From: Dehalobacterium sp040766325
GTDB lineage: Bacteria; Bacillota; Dehalobacteriia; Dehalobacteriales; Dehalobacteriaceae
Reading direction: 5' to 3'
DNA length: 64,000 nucleotides
NCBI GenBank assembly: GCA_040766325.1
Contig: JAXGQR010000001.1
Location: forward strand, 1 to 64,000
How positions within the stretch are numbered: the stretch's first letter is position 1; each line of letters begins with the position of its first letter. Positions 1 to 10,467 of the stretch are shown here, one piece after another. A model generated the notes under the pieces. It saw only the letters and a program-made list of their open reading frames with translations, had not been told where the DNA came from and did not search any database. Position numbers and translations under genes: made by a program.

Positions 1-1
1 G

Positions 2-124
2 GTTGCGAAGGATTTATTAGAAAATTATACTCCAGAACCATTACCCACTGAGATAAAGAATAAGCTGCGTAATATTGTCAACGAAGCAGAAAAACATTAT
101 AACGTAGCAATAAGTAGGGAATAA
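2..124 (+). CDS. C-terminal end of an MttB-like methyltransferase (partial)
   Basis: The window opens inside a reading frame that ends at a TAA at 122-124, giving 40 residues. The tail LLENYTPEPLPTEIKNKLR followed by an acidic helix resembles the C-terminus of trimethylamine/glycine-betaine methyltransferases (MttB superfamily), which transfer a methyl group from a quaternary or tertiary amine to a corrinoid protein. A BCCT-type betaine/carnitine carrier follows about 290 bases downstream, a common pairing in methylamine-using Clostridia. Too little is present to tell the pyrrolysine-containing MttB from the non-pyrrolysine type, or to name a substrate. The family call rests on a short tail plus context. 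Confidence 0.6.
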   Translation, partial: VAKDLLENYTPEPLPTEIKNKLRNIVNEAEKHYNVAISRE

Positions 125-411
125 ATTATTTAAGGATATAGTTATGAAAAAATCCATGGAGGATGGTTGAAATAGAAGTGATTTCGCCACCCTCCTATTT
201 TCAATGGTAAGATATATTAAAATTGAAGACCTATTCTATTCCCCAAGATTTGCCGCTGAAACTTGAGCAAGATTAGTTCGTCCTTGATGCGGCTTTTGAT
301 GTGGAAGTATATATTAAAGGATTTCGTTTTGAAATATAAATTTAGAAAAGTGATCTGGAATTGTTTGAAAAATAATTATTCTATCTTTGAATAATAATAG
401 GGGGGAGAAAA

Positions 412-2012
412 ATGGGGAAATTGTTTGGCAATTTTGATAAGCCTTTATTCTGGATAACTTTAATAGTGATGGCAGTTACTATCACTATTGGGATCAGCAT
501 GCCGGAACAGTTTGAGAATGGATTGAATGCAATTAATGCATTTGCTACTACAAATTTCGGCTGGTGGTATATGTTGTGTATCGCAATATGTATCATTTTT
601 ATGCTATGGTGTGCTCTTTCACAGTATGGTAACTTAAAATTAGGTGGAGAAAACGATCGTCCGGAATATAGTTATTTCTCCTGGTTTGCCATGTTATTCA
701 GCTGTGGAATAGGCGTAGGATTTATTTTTTGGGGTGTTGCCGAGCCCATGAATCATTTTATGAGTCCGCCACCTTATTCCCCATATGCTGCAGGAGATCC
801 CAAAGCTGCTGCTTTTGCTATGCAAGTTTCACTTCTGCACTGGGGAATTCATGGCTGGATACCATACACTACTGTAGGACTAGCGATTAGTTATTTTGCT
901 TACAGAAATAATAGGCCGATGACAGTTGCTAATTCCCTTTATGGATTGTTGGGAAACCGCGTTAATGGAAAATGGGGTAAGTTAATAGATTTTCTAGCTG
1001 CCTTTGCAACGATATGTGGAATTAGTACATCTTTGGGAATGGCACTATTATCCATGAGTTTTGCGATAAATAAATTATTTGGGCTTGAGATTAATACGGC
1101 TCTTCTCGTATTACTTGATTTAGCAATAATCATAGCTTATATTATCTCAGCCACTTCCGGTATTTCCAAAGGGTATAAAGCATTTAAGCGATCTCAACGT
1201 TTTTATGGTATTATGCATACTGGTCTTTGTTTTATTTGCCGGTCCGACGAGATATGTTTAAATTTATTTACAGAATCTATAGGCAATTATCTGCAAAATT
1301 TTGTTTTCATGACTTTTTATTCCGGCACATCCGATCAAAGCGGTTGGATAGGTAATTGGACAATCTTCTATTGGGGTTGGTGGATTGCATGGGCTCCTTT
1401 TGTAGGTGGTTTTGTAGCAGAATATCAAAAGGTAGAACAATTCGCCAGTTTGTGGTAGGCGTCCTGTTAATACCATTTATTTTTACCTGGATTTGGTTTC
1501 TGTGATCGGAGGGACAGCGATGAATTTCCAAATAAATGGAGTTGTTCCGATGTGGCAATCGATTCAGGCCAATTCTGGATCCGGATTTTTTGTCATGGCT
1601 GATGGGTTACCTTTGACGATTTTGATTAGTTATGTGGTATTGATAAATCTCTTTATTTTTATGGTAACATCTGCAGATTCAGCATCTTTCTATGTGGCGA
1701 TGTTGATGGCAAAGGAAACCCGCAACCTACAATTCCCATGAGAGGACTTTGGGGCTTTTGCATAGGCATTATTTCAGTGATCTTATTAGTTACAGGTGGC
1801 ATGGCGGCTTTACAAACTGCCTCAATCATGCTCCTGCACTGCCTTTTTCAATTGTTATGTTTCTCATGATTGTATCATTAGCGAAGAATTTAAATTCTGA
1901 GGAGATAATTTATAAAGGTGAAATTGTTGATGTAGATGCTTCTTCGCAATATAGGTTAAAATGCAATAAGGTGAAAAAGAGAGGGACGCTTTGTTTGCCA
2001 TATCGAGTGTAA
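412..2012 (+). pseudogene. BCCT family betaine/carnitine/choline carrier, multiply frameshifted
   Basis: Good start at 412 behind AGGGGGGAGAAAA. BCCT hallmarks are visible: the GVGFIFWGVAEP segment, LLHWGIHGW, and later FYWGWWIAWAPFVGGFVA and the ADSASFYVAMLM helix. The gene is read only by changing frame about six times. An extra G near 1171 and a lost T near 1254 enclose an out-of-frame stretch that in the other frame reads GIKHLSDLNVF and FAGPTRYV, as the family expects. Further single-base losses lie near 1427 (A), 1500 (T), 1716 and 1833. Nearly all are in short homopolymers and the total length is kept. It is either a young pseudogene or damaged by sequencing error. Its partner upstream is an MttB-like gene, suggesting quaternary-amine uptake. 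Confidence 0.85.
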
Positions 2013-2045
2013 TGGAGAGACGGATCTTCATATTCCATTACCTAA

Positions 2046-2119
2046 GGAACACGAGGGGTCAGGAGCCACGAGGGGGTCAGTCCCCTCCAGGAACACGAGG
2101 GTCAGTCCCCTCGTGTTCT
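2046..2119. repeat. Type-B GC-rich palindromic repeat
   Basis: Contains AACACGAGGG...CCCCTCGTGTT, a self-complementary element with internal repeats of CACGAGGGG and GGTCAGTCCCCT. Related copies lie at 9691-9740 and, degenerate, at 4311-4385. It sits between the convergent BCCT and arylsulfotransferase genes, so it may also act as a two-way terminator, though there is no clear U-tract. Confidence 0.7.
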
Positions 2120-2177
2120 CATTGCCACCGTTAAAATGGAGAATACTCATAATCTTCATCGGCAGTTACACACTGCT

Positions 2178-3559
2178 CTATTTCTTCCGGCCAGCCTTTA
2201 ACGCCTTGAACGATTTCAGTATTACCAGTGTTCCTGCTGCTGCACCACACGGGAACACGGAATTTCTTGATATCCAATCTTTCGATAGGGTTTCTACAGG
2301 TTGAGGGATTTGAGGAACATAGCTGTATGGGTAGCGATATGCTCGGTAAATAAAATCACTGGTAGCGTCAAATGGTGCAATAAATTCCCACACAATTTCT
2401 TTCATCCAAAGGTAACCTCAATTAACCCGCGATCCGATACCTTCAGTAATTAATGTATTACCGTTGGGCAGACGTTGAGCAGAAGAAACGAGGGGAGCTA
2501 TAGAAACGGTAATTGCCAATTACACCGGCATGAGGGTATAAATCTTTACCGGTAACCTGCCAGACTACATTCATTGTAATCGGATTGATTTCAAGAATAC
2601 GAGAGCGGTCAGCAATATTGCCATCCTTTGAAGTTCTGCCGGGTGATCCGTATCCTGCCCAGCCACCATTATCAAAGACTAAAATGTTTCCTTCTCGGGA
2701 AGACCTTTGGGGATCATATGGACATGGTGTTGGCCGATAATTTGACCAATCTTTTTTAATTCTTCCGTCTCTGTAAAGTCAGGACCCATTCTCCAAACAA
2801 CTTTACCTGTTTCCTTAGAGATAATAGCGGAGATATTAGCTTCACGAGCATCCCAGATGATGTTTTGGGGTGGAATCTCTCATCCCTTGATCGTACCATT
2901 TATTTGGTCCCAGCTCACTCATAGAGTTAATATGAACCCAGTCACCTGCCACCACCGTTTCGGTGCATGTTAGGATTTCTGAATAAGGCATTTTTAGCTA
3001 TTTCTGAGAAGCCAAACTCATTGAAATGCTCATTAGCACGCCATTCCCAAACAATATTGCCTTCCCAATCTACTTCAATAAAGCAATCGTCAAGTAAAAG
3101 CTTATCAGAGATTTTTTTATTATATACATTTTCATGACAAAGAATCAAAGTATTACCACTATCTGTTTTGCATTCCATTCCTGGAACGTAGTAACCTACA
3201 GGATTACCTTCTCTTTGATAATCATGGTGTTGACGAGCCATCCATTGTGGTTCATTTCCGGATCCTCAATATATTCTTTTTTATCGAATTTCCATACTGC
3301 TTTTCCTTCCCAATCTACTTGCACGAGGTCAGTTTGGTCTTGGTAAGCGTGTTTAACATCACGTGTACCAAGGTGACCTGACACCCGGCAGCAATTTGTT
3401 TGGGAAACCACAGAATCCTTCCAGTGTTTTACCACGTTGCCATTCATGTCAATTAAGATAGCTCCAATCCCATGGATAGGCATAATCATATAGCCACTCC
3501 AAAACTTTTTTGGGGATGCTAAATCGTGACTCCCGTTGGGTGAATCTTAGGGTGACCAT
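2178..3559 (-). pseudogene. Arylsulfotransferase (ASST) family protein, degenerate
   Basis: Starts at 3559 behind a perfect AAAGGAGGT ribosome binding site and runs to a stop near 2178, about 460 codons, close to the length of bacterial ASST-family proteins. These transfer sulfate between phenolic compounds without PAPS. Pieces in three frames show the family signature: HGIGAILIDMNGNVVKHWK, QDQTDLVQVDWEGKAVWKFD, NHNGW...QHHDYQREGNPVGYY, and IEVDWEGNIVWEW. The frame changes several times, and in-frame stops appear near the N-terminus (for example where TAG follows GVTI), so base substitutions as well as indels have occurred. This one looks truly decayed. No active product is expected. Confidence 0.8.
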
Positions 3560-3820
3560 TAAAATACCTCCTTTTTTGTGATGTGATCATTTAGTAAATG
3601 ATAAAGTCGTTTAATGATATAATAGATATAGCATTATGATAGTTATGAAAGACTTTTATATTTAATATATCATTTTAATTTGTCTTATGGCAACATCAGT
3701 CCCCTGCTATGGTGCTTACCTGCTTCAAGATAACGAGAGATTTAACTGTAATATAGAAATCAGGTATCAAGAGGGAAAGCTGACTTTTAAAATAGATAGA
3801 AAAAAGGAGGTGAATAAATT

Positions 3821-4227
3821 ATGGCAAAATATGTAGACGGATTTGTGCTTGTAGTGCCCAAAAACAAAGTTGAGGAATACAAGAAGATGGCAGAAAGTGG
3901 CCGTGATACGTGGTTGAAGTGTGGTGCGCTTCAATACTTTGAATGTCGTGGCGATGACCTTATCCCACCGGAAATGGGTGATGAAAAAGCGCGTGCATTT
4001 ACTGAAATGACTGGAGCAACAAGTAGTGAAACAGTTTGGTTTTCTTATATATCGTCTTTAAATCCAAAGAACATCGAGATGAGGTCAATGCTAAAGTAAT
4101 GGAAGAAATGAGTAAGCAGATGGAAGAAATAAAAGACATGTCGGCGCCTTTTGACATAAAAAAAATGGCTTATGGCGGTTTTCAAGTTGAAGTAGAGAAG
4201 GGTAAAAACGGTCCTTCTATGGCATGA
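3821..4227 (+). pseudogene. DUF1428 (YbaA-like) protein with one frameshift
   Basis: Start at 3821 follows AAAAAGGAGGTGAATAAATT. The first frame begins MAKYVDGFVLVVPKNK and continues with the GALQYFECRGDDL segment typical of DUF1428. After ETVWFSYI it leaves frame. Another frame supplies VFKSKEHRDEVNAKVMEEM and the conserved end KKMAYGGFQ. Removing one TA from TATATA near 4055 restores a continuous protein of about 134 residues. DUF1428 proteins have a ferredoxin-like alpha/beta fold and unknown role. The gene stands alone between two other broken genes. It could be a pseudogene or a 2-base insertion error in the assembly. Confidence 0.8.
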
Positions 4228-4609
4228 GAATTAAAACGAAGAATAAGAAATATTGTAAATATCTAAACCTCACAATCTGCCGATTGTGGGGTTTTTATGG
4301 TGGTGCGCCCAAAGAACACAAGGAGAACACGCGGGGACGGAGAGCACAAAGTAGAACACAAAAGGACTGTCCCCTCGTATTCTTGCCACTCATTGACAAA
4401 AGCAAACTATCGGCGTATAATACGAATTGTGCAAATAGTCTTTTTATATCCATTGTATGATAACTTTTTGACCAGCTTTTTGCTTCACGCGATTATTTTC
4501 GTATGTCACCAAAGAGAATGGACAACCCTATAGCAGAGACTGCGGGGTTGTAACTTACTCCATTAAACACGCCAATTTCACAAAACAGCATCGAAGGGGG
4601 ATCAATTTA
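4228..4609. other. Intergenic region with a degenerate type-B repeat
   Basis: No gene is supported here. It contains a CACAATCTGCCGATTGTGG hairpin followed by GGTTTTTAT (4269-4295), a plausible terminator for the DUF1428 gene, and at 4311-4385 a worn copy of the AACACGAGGGGAC / GTCCCCTCGTATTC repeat also found at 2046-2119 and 9691-9740. Confidence 0.55.
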
Positions 4610-5374
4610 ATGATGGTTAAAAAGCCACTACGAGCCGTCCTACCTGTAATTATTTTGCGATACTTATGGTTTTTATATCCCAATCTGCCGACACAAGTTC
4701 GCAGCCATTGTCTCCTGACGACATTAATTCTGATGAATCCTTTCCGAAAAGCGCCAGCTTTACTATGACAAAAGAAGAATTTTCGAGCAATATAGGCCGC
4801 CTTGGAACTGCGCATAGCTGTGGCATACGATAAGCTGTCCTCCACTTTAACGAAGGATCAACGGCTTTATTTACAGGAGGCGCAAACAGCTTGGCGGAAT
4901 TATTATGAAAATTTTGCGGCAGTGTTAAAAGTGCAGCTTGATGCCGGTAACAGTGTTTTATGAAAATGAGGGTGAGGAGCGCAAAACAAATATCTATCGG
5001 GATACAGTGTTAATCATGCTGGATGAACGCGCCACCGGATTTGGAATCCTGGGCAGAGCACAACTATTGGCTAGTAGAAGCAAGCGAAGTCGCCGAGCTG
5101 AAAAAGCAGATTAGGGCGGAAAAGCGTGCTGGCCGACACTATTTCCATGAATATTATATGCAACGAAGGCTTCCGTGAGGCTTGGCAGAAGGCCTATAAT
5201 TCCTGGTACTCTTTTTTTAGCAAAAAAGCAATACTATCTTTATTTCTGCGGCAACCGGGAGCAACCCGGAGCCGTCATGGCTGCGAAAGAGCTGTTCCAA
5301 CTGGAAAGAATGAACAACTTAACTCTGCTGCATCAGAAGGGATCCTGCATTTGCGCCAGGAAAAGGAGGAATAG
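4610..5374 (+). pseudogene. Degenerate secreted LprI/DUF1311-like protein
   Basis: A start at 4610 follows GAAGGGGGATC. Restoring one G near 4650 gives a signal peptide reading MMVKKPLRAVLPVIILAILM then FISQSAD. Later another frame holds AYDKLSSTLTKDQRLYLQEA and QTAWRNYYENF, matching the LprI (DUF1311) pattern in which Leu-rich and QxxW segments precede a short C-terminus. A related block FREAWQKAYNSWYSFF occurs further on. The frame changes at least four times with internal stops, so no product is expected. LprI homologues are periplasmic lysozyme inhibitors in some bacteria, but this assignment rests on one motif block. Confidence 0.5.
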
Positions 5375-5381
5375 CCAGTAA

Positions 5382-5957
5382 TTTTCTCATATTTTAATCC
5401 CTGTCGGGACTACATAAACCCCACGGAACATTTGTCTCTTCTTTAATCGGACTTTCTACCAAAAACAAATCTTTGCGGTTTCTTCTTACCTATTTTCGGT
5501 GAGTTCAGATAGATATATGGACGATTCATTTCTTCCCCATCTTCTTTGCATCTCGTTTAATCTCCGTTGTCACTTTTTGAGTGTGCTGACTGAAATCGGC
5601 ATACAAAATATTCTCTTGGCTTAAATAATGCATTTACGCTATCTTGATATTTACTTAATATGAGCATGAAAGACATTCTATCCGTTCATTTTGGGAGAAT
5701 AAGTCTCCGATTTATTAGTGATATTTTATTACTTTTTTACGGTGGCCCATAGCTTTTGGGGAGTGTCTTTTCCATTTGATTGAAGCTGTAAGCTTCGGCA
5801 TGATATATATTCACTCAAGCGGGAGGAGGTGGCTAATAAGTTTATGTATACTTCTTTCTCCAGAAAACGCTACTTGATAATGTTTCTTTTTGTTGCCTGC
5901 TTTGTTTGAATTTACTGATGGAATTTTGTGGTTATTTAAAGGGGGGACATAGAAATT
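5382..5957. other. Non-coding or decayed stretch
   Basis: No open frame of convincing quality. On the minus strand a short piece (about 5420-5550) reads MNRPYIYLNSPKIGKKKPQR before stops, perhaps a gene remnant that I cannot identify. A GGGAGGAGG at 5820 is followed at 5844 by a 21-codon frame, too weak to call. The last 20 bases carry the AAAGGGGGG ribosome binding site of the peptidase at 5958. Confidence 0.4.
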
Positions 5958-8900
5958 ATGAAAAAGTTGATTGTTACACTGTTTGCTATAATGGTCTCCG
6001 TTTTTGCCATCAACTTATCTTACGCCGAAGATATGGTGCCGAAAGAGGCTGCGACACCGGTCATTGTCGAGCAACCTGCGGATATAACGGGGTATGTGGA
6101 TAGCGAGGCAATTCTTTCCGTCAGCGCCATCGTAACGGATGAAGGCGAGCTCAGCTACCAATGGTTCAGTAATCTTGCTTTCTCCTACGAGGGTGGCGTA
6201 GCCATAGAAGGCGCGACGGAGAATACATACTCTCCGCCCACGGATGAGACAGGAACCATCTGCTATTATGTAGTGGTGACAAATACTTTGGCGGACCCGG
6301 CGGAACCTGGGGAAGCAGCGGAAGCAGTGGAAGGTGAGGAAGCAGAGGAAGCAGTAGAAGGTGAGGAAGCAGATGAAGGAGTGGAAGGTGAGGAAGCAGA
6401 GGAAGCAGTAGAAGGTGAGGAAGCAGATGAATCTGAGGAAGCAGAGGAAGCAGTAGAACCGGCGGAACGGTATCCGTTAAGAGCGATATCGTATTTGTGT
6501 CGATATTGGAAGAAGAGTTTATTCCCACATTCGAAACATTCGATGCTGCGCAGGCTACTACTCTGCCTTTAGTTATACATATAAATGGCAGATGGCATGA
6601 TGCGGATGATTGGGATGGTCTCTATTATAATTATGAAGAAGATGGCGCACTGGAAGTGGAAACGGGCGGGCGCTTGGCCATCTTGGCGGAGTACTATCTG
6701 GAAGCAGCGGTACCATCCGGTGATACCTATAAGTTTCAGTGGTACAAGAGCGAAAACCCTGACGGCCCCTGGGATGCGATAAGCGCGGAGGATCTGGGAC
6801 AGGGCAATACCTTTATGCCTAACACCGCAGCACCCGGCACTACCTACTACTATGCCGAGATGACCTACACGCCCAACGGCGGGGTTCCGGAAATTACCTC
6901 CAGCGATGTCGCAATGGTAACAGTGAACGCCAAAGTGGCAACCTCCAACCCCTTATCCACAGCGCTGACCCCGGCGGAAGCATCAGGCTGGAGGCGTACC
7001 ACCAGTAGCGCAGAGGTTAACGCTTGGTGCCAGCTTGTGGCTGATAATAGCGGCGGCCGCATTCGCATGGAGCAGATAGCGACAACTGCAGGGAGGGTGA
7101 AACCGGAAGGATTTGAAGGCGATTTCCTCGCTCCGGAACCGCAACCGGTATATATGCTGGTTATCGGCAATCCGGCCCCGAAAAACCCGGATGAAGTATC
7201 GGACGACAAGGCCGTGATTTTGGTGAACAATAATATACACTCCGGCGAGGTAGAGGGCAAGGAATCCATGCTCATCTTCGCCCGCGAGGTGGCCTTGGGC
7301 ATGCATGACGATCTACTGGAGGATCTGGTCATCCTGCTTATTCCCAATCTGAGCGCCACCGGCAATGATATCCTGGCCAAGAACCGTATCAATAACCAAT
7401 ATACCCCCAAGCTGGTGGGCACGCGCTTTACCGGCGGCGTTGTCTCCCCTGTAGGACTGCAAGCAGCGTCAGAAGGGACCTACAACGCCAACAGTGAAAG
7501 CCATAACTGGTATAACCTTAACCGCGCCATGACCACACTGTGCTCTCCGGAAGCGGAGGCCTTGGCGCGCTTGATGACGGAGTGGAACTCTGTGATCTTT
7601 ATGGATGCCCACGCCACCAACGGCTCATTAATGCAGCATGCCATCACTTATAACTGGGGTATGCACGAGAACACCGACTGGGATCTCTTTATCTATAACC
7701 GCGACGATTTCTCCGACTTGGCCCTGGGCAGCCAGTCCTATCTGTACAATGAACAGAATAAGGTGGCCGTACCCTACGGTAATTTCAGCGGTAACCCCAG
7801 TACTACCGGCACTTGGAACACTTTTGAGGATTTACCGCGCTACACCACCAATTATGCCGGATTGCGTAACCGCCTGGCCTTGATTTATGAGGTCTATTCC
7901 CATGACGCATACACCGTGCGCGTAGATACGATGTATGCCTGCCTCTACGGCACCATGCTGGCTGTACAGGAAGATTTAGATCATATAAAAGACCTGATTG
8001 CCGCAACGGATAACAATGCCTGGAGCCGCGCCCAAAATGGCGTTGGCGATGAGGAAATAATCACGAAATCCTCGAGGGTGCTGCTGGATCGTGAAGACGG
8101 CAATAATGGCTATCTGGATATTATGTCTTATTCGGTTGGTACGGGCAATTCCCCGATTAATTATCAGGTGCGTGATGATATAACCACGCATAATGTGAAT
8201 GGTGACCGCAGTGGCACTCTCGTAGGTGAACCCACGACCTATCGAATCCCATATATGGGTCGTTTCGCACCCACCGCCACCATACCCATGGGCGCCTATT
8301 ATTTGCTGGACAAAGACTGTGATGAGGCCGTTGATCTCCTGCAGAGGCATGGCGTCCAGGTATCCCGATTGACTGAGGAATTGACTATCAATGCTCAATG
8401 GTTCAAGCCCACATCAAGATATAGCAACGCAGGCTGGTATGAAGGCGGCTTACGAGCCAGCACCAGCGCTGTGCTGGACGGGTCCTGGCAAACGGCCGAG
8501 GATATAGTATTCCCTGTGGGCACCTATGTGGTGACAACCGCCCAGCCTCTGGGCACCTTCGCCGCATTGATGATGGAACCGACCAGCGTGGACGGCTTTG
8601 TCTCCTGGAACTTCTTTGACGGGCCGATGGATAATCCTACTGCGGCTGGAACGGTGCGCAGCAATCCCGAGTACTTCGCCACCTTTACACCCGTGAGCGG
8701 CCGCGCTGACTACACTGGTGATGAGAAAACCTATTCCGTCCCCATTTTCAAGGTTGCCGAGTTTGATCTTATCACGTCAACCGCCACCAACATTGAAGCT
8801 AGCGAGACGGCACTTCCTTTATCCGGCGGCAAGAGTACCATCACAATAACCGGCAGCAACCTTATGCCTGGCATACTGGTGGAAGCCTCTGACGGCAATA

Positions 8901-9616
8901 CTACCTTAAGCGGCAGAACCAGCGGCGTTGATGGCGCCAGCCAATCCTTATACTTCAACTTCCCGGCCAACAATACGAGCACCAAAAAAGTTTACACCGT
9001 CAGATTCTCTATGGACGGCGGTGCCACCTGGGAAACTCAAACGACTGCCGTTACGGTCAATGCCCGCAGGTCCTCTTCAGGAGGAGGCGGCACAGGTTCC
9101 AAGCCGGCAACCGACACCACACCTGACCCTACCCCTACCCCTGAGCCGTCTTATAAGCCGATGGAGCCCACCCGGCCCGCCGGAACTCAGGTAGTGACTA
9201 CTAAGACCAATAACCCGCTATGGCTGAATGGTAAAGAAACGGTGTTCCCGGCTATCAAGATCGATGATTATAACTGGATCAAGCTGCGCGATTTCGCCAT
9301 GCTGCTGAACGGCACGAGTAAGCAGTTCTCAATTAATTACGATCCGGCCACGAATATCATCAATATCACAACAGGTGGCGCTTACACTCCTTTGGGCGAT
9401 GAGTTGATGGATGCGCTCACAGAGTCGATAACAGCCAAATCTTCGTTGCAGCAACTGCGCTTCAACGGGCAGTTCATCGATATGGCCTCCTATAATGTCA
9501 ACGGGTACAACTATTTCCGCCTGCGCGACCTGTGCATTATGCTGGATTTTCTGCCGGACTACGATGCGGCCAGCGACACAATAACCCTGGACTTCAACCA
9601 ACCCTACAGTGAGTAA
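5958..9616 (+). CDS. Secreted M14-type zinc carboxypeptidase-like protein with C-terminal Cu-amine-oxidase-N domain, one frameshift
   Basis: Start at 5958 follows AAAGGGGGGACATAGAAATT. The product begins with a signal peptide (MKKLIVTLFAIMVSVFAINL...), an Ig-like segment and a Glu-rich 9-residue repeat (EEAEEAVEG and EEADEGVEG, 6309-6464). The frame then shifts just after the repeat, and the remaining ~1040 residues continue from about 6470 as GTVSVKSDIVFVSILEEEF. The catalytic region has NNNIHSGEVEGKES (the HxxE zinc pair of M14 peptidases), NWYNLNRAM and MDAHATNGS (likely third zinc His). A TIG/Ig-like domain, a Ser/Gly/Pro linker, and a copper amine oxidase N-terminal-like domain (WIKLRDFAMLL, YFRLRDLCIML) end the protein, the latter common on clostridial cell-surface proteins. 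Probable surface peptidase; substrate unknown. Confidence 0.8.
6309..6464 (+). repeat. 27-bp in-frame tandem repeat encoding EEAEEAVEG-type units
   Basis: About five to six imperfect 27-bp units built on GAGGAAGCAGAGGAAGCAG(T) then AGAAGGT, all multiples of nine bases. They encode an acidic linker in the peptidase. The frameshift in that gene lies directly at the 3' end of this array. Confidence 0.85.
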
Positions 9617-9654
9617 ACTCCCTGGGGAGCAAACTCTATAGTCTTTCTCATAAA

Positions 9655-9683
9655 AGAGAAGGGGCCGTTTTGGCCCCTTCTCT
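9655..9683 (+). terminator. Hairpin terminator after the M14 gene
   Basis: Twelve-base perfect stem AGAGAAGGGGCC / GGCCCCTTCTCT around a GTTTT loop, 38 bases after the stop at 9616. The following sequence is only weakly T-rich. Confidence 0.7.
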
Positions 9684-9690
9684 TACTGCA

Positions 9691-9740
9691 GGTAACACGA
9701 GGGGACGGTAACACGAGGGGACAGACCCCTCGTGTTACCT
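9691..9740. repeat. Type-B palindromic repeat
   Basis: AGGTAACACGAGGGGAC occurs nearly twice in tandem and is followed by the complementary arm CCCCTCGTGTTACCT. Same family as 2046-2119. Confidence 0.75.
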
Positions 9741-9840
9741 ATATGCTATTTCATTTTTCCGATATTATAACGCAATTATTCTGAGCTGCATATGTTATAG
9801 GGACTATTACATAATTCCTTAAAAGAAAGGGAGGATGGGG

Positions 9841-10347
9841 ATGGCAAATTATCTTTCTTTCTGCGGAATCATTACCGGGATTAATGAAATCCAGAGAGGA
9901 GATCAGGAACCTTTAGGATGTTACAAACTAATGACTGTGGAAAATACGGAGGGAGGCATCGTAAACTTCGTAGTGACACCGTCAACCTATTTTGTAAACC
10001 ATGCGATGATGGCCGTAGGAGATTGGGTCACCGGGTTTTATGATGGAGATGCTATTGTTCCCTTAATTTATCCACCTCAATATGTAGCAATTGTGATGGC
10101 AAGATTATATTCCAACGTTAATGTAAAAGTAGACTACTTCAATAGTGAGTTGGTAAGCAGCGACGGTACATTAAAATTAAATATCGGACCATATACTCCG
10201 GTAATACTGGAAAACGATCAGCTGTTTACGGCAAATCCGGCTAACCATACTTTAATTGTACTTTACGGTCCTACGACTAGAAGCATCCCTGCTCAAACAA
10301 CTCCCTATAAAATTATCGTACTATGTTCTCGGGATATAACGGAATAA
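9841..10347 (+). CDS. Hypothetical protein, OB-like surface-associated family
   Basis: 168 residues. Two ATGs are possible; 9841 is chosen because AAAGGGAGG at 9825-9833 is 7 bases upstream, while the ATG at 9835 is too close. The central part NFVVTPSTYFVN...VGDWVTGFYD then IYPPQYVAIVMA resembles a small domain seen in clostridial proteins, often with copper amine oxidase N-terminal-like domains, but I cannot name its function. No signal peptide is clear. It faces the TetR gene convergently, with a palindromic repeat between them. Confidence 0.65.
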   Translation: MANYLSFCGIITGINEIQRGDQEPLGCYKLMTVENTEGGIVNFVVTPSTYFVNHAMMAVGDWVTGFYDGDAIVPLIYPPQYVAIVMARLYSNVNVKVDYFNSELVSSDGTLKLNIGPYTPVILENDQLFTANPANHTLIVLYGPTTRSIPAQTTPYKIIVLCSRDITE

Positions 10348-10361
10348 AGAAGGTTTCTTGA

Positions 10362-10445
10362 GATTGTCGGGGGACGGATTGTCAGGGGGACAGGGTTGGT
10401 GACAACTTTTTTAAAAGTTGTCACCAACCCGTCCCCCTGACAATA
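10362..10445. repeat. Type-A palindromic repeat, copy 1
   Basis: Arms GTCAGGGGGACAGGGTTGG.. and ..CCAACCCGTCCCCCTGAC around GACAACTTTTTTAAAAGTTGTC form a stem of nearly 30 bp. A partial direct duplication of GATTGTC(A)GGGGGAC precedes it. It lies between two convergent genes and could stop transcription from both sides. Confidence 0.85.
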
Positions 10446-10467
10446 CCCTGACAGTCCCGTCCCCTGT

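Noticed and set aside
5844..5909. 21-codon frame after GGGAGGAGG
   Set aside because: Spacing to the ATG is 14 bases, there is no similarity to anything, and no further support.
6166..6528. Leu/Pro-rich open frame opposite the Glu-rich repeat
   Set aside because: It is the antisense of the acidic repeat; composition is a by-product and there is no ribosome site.
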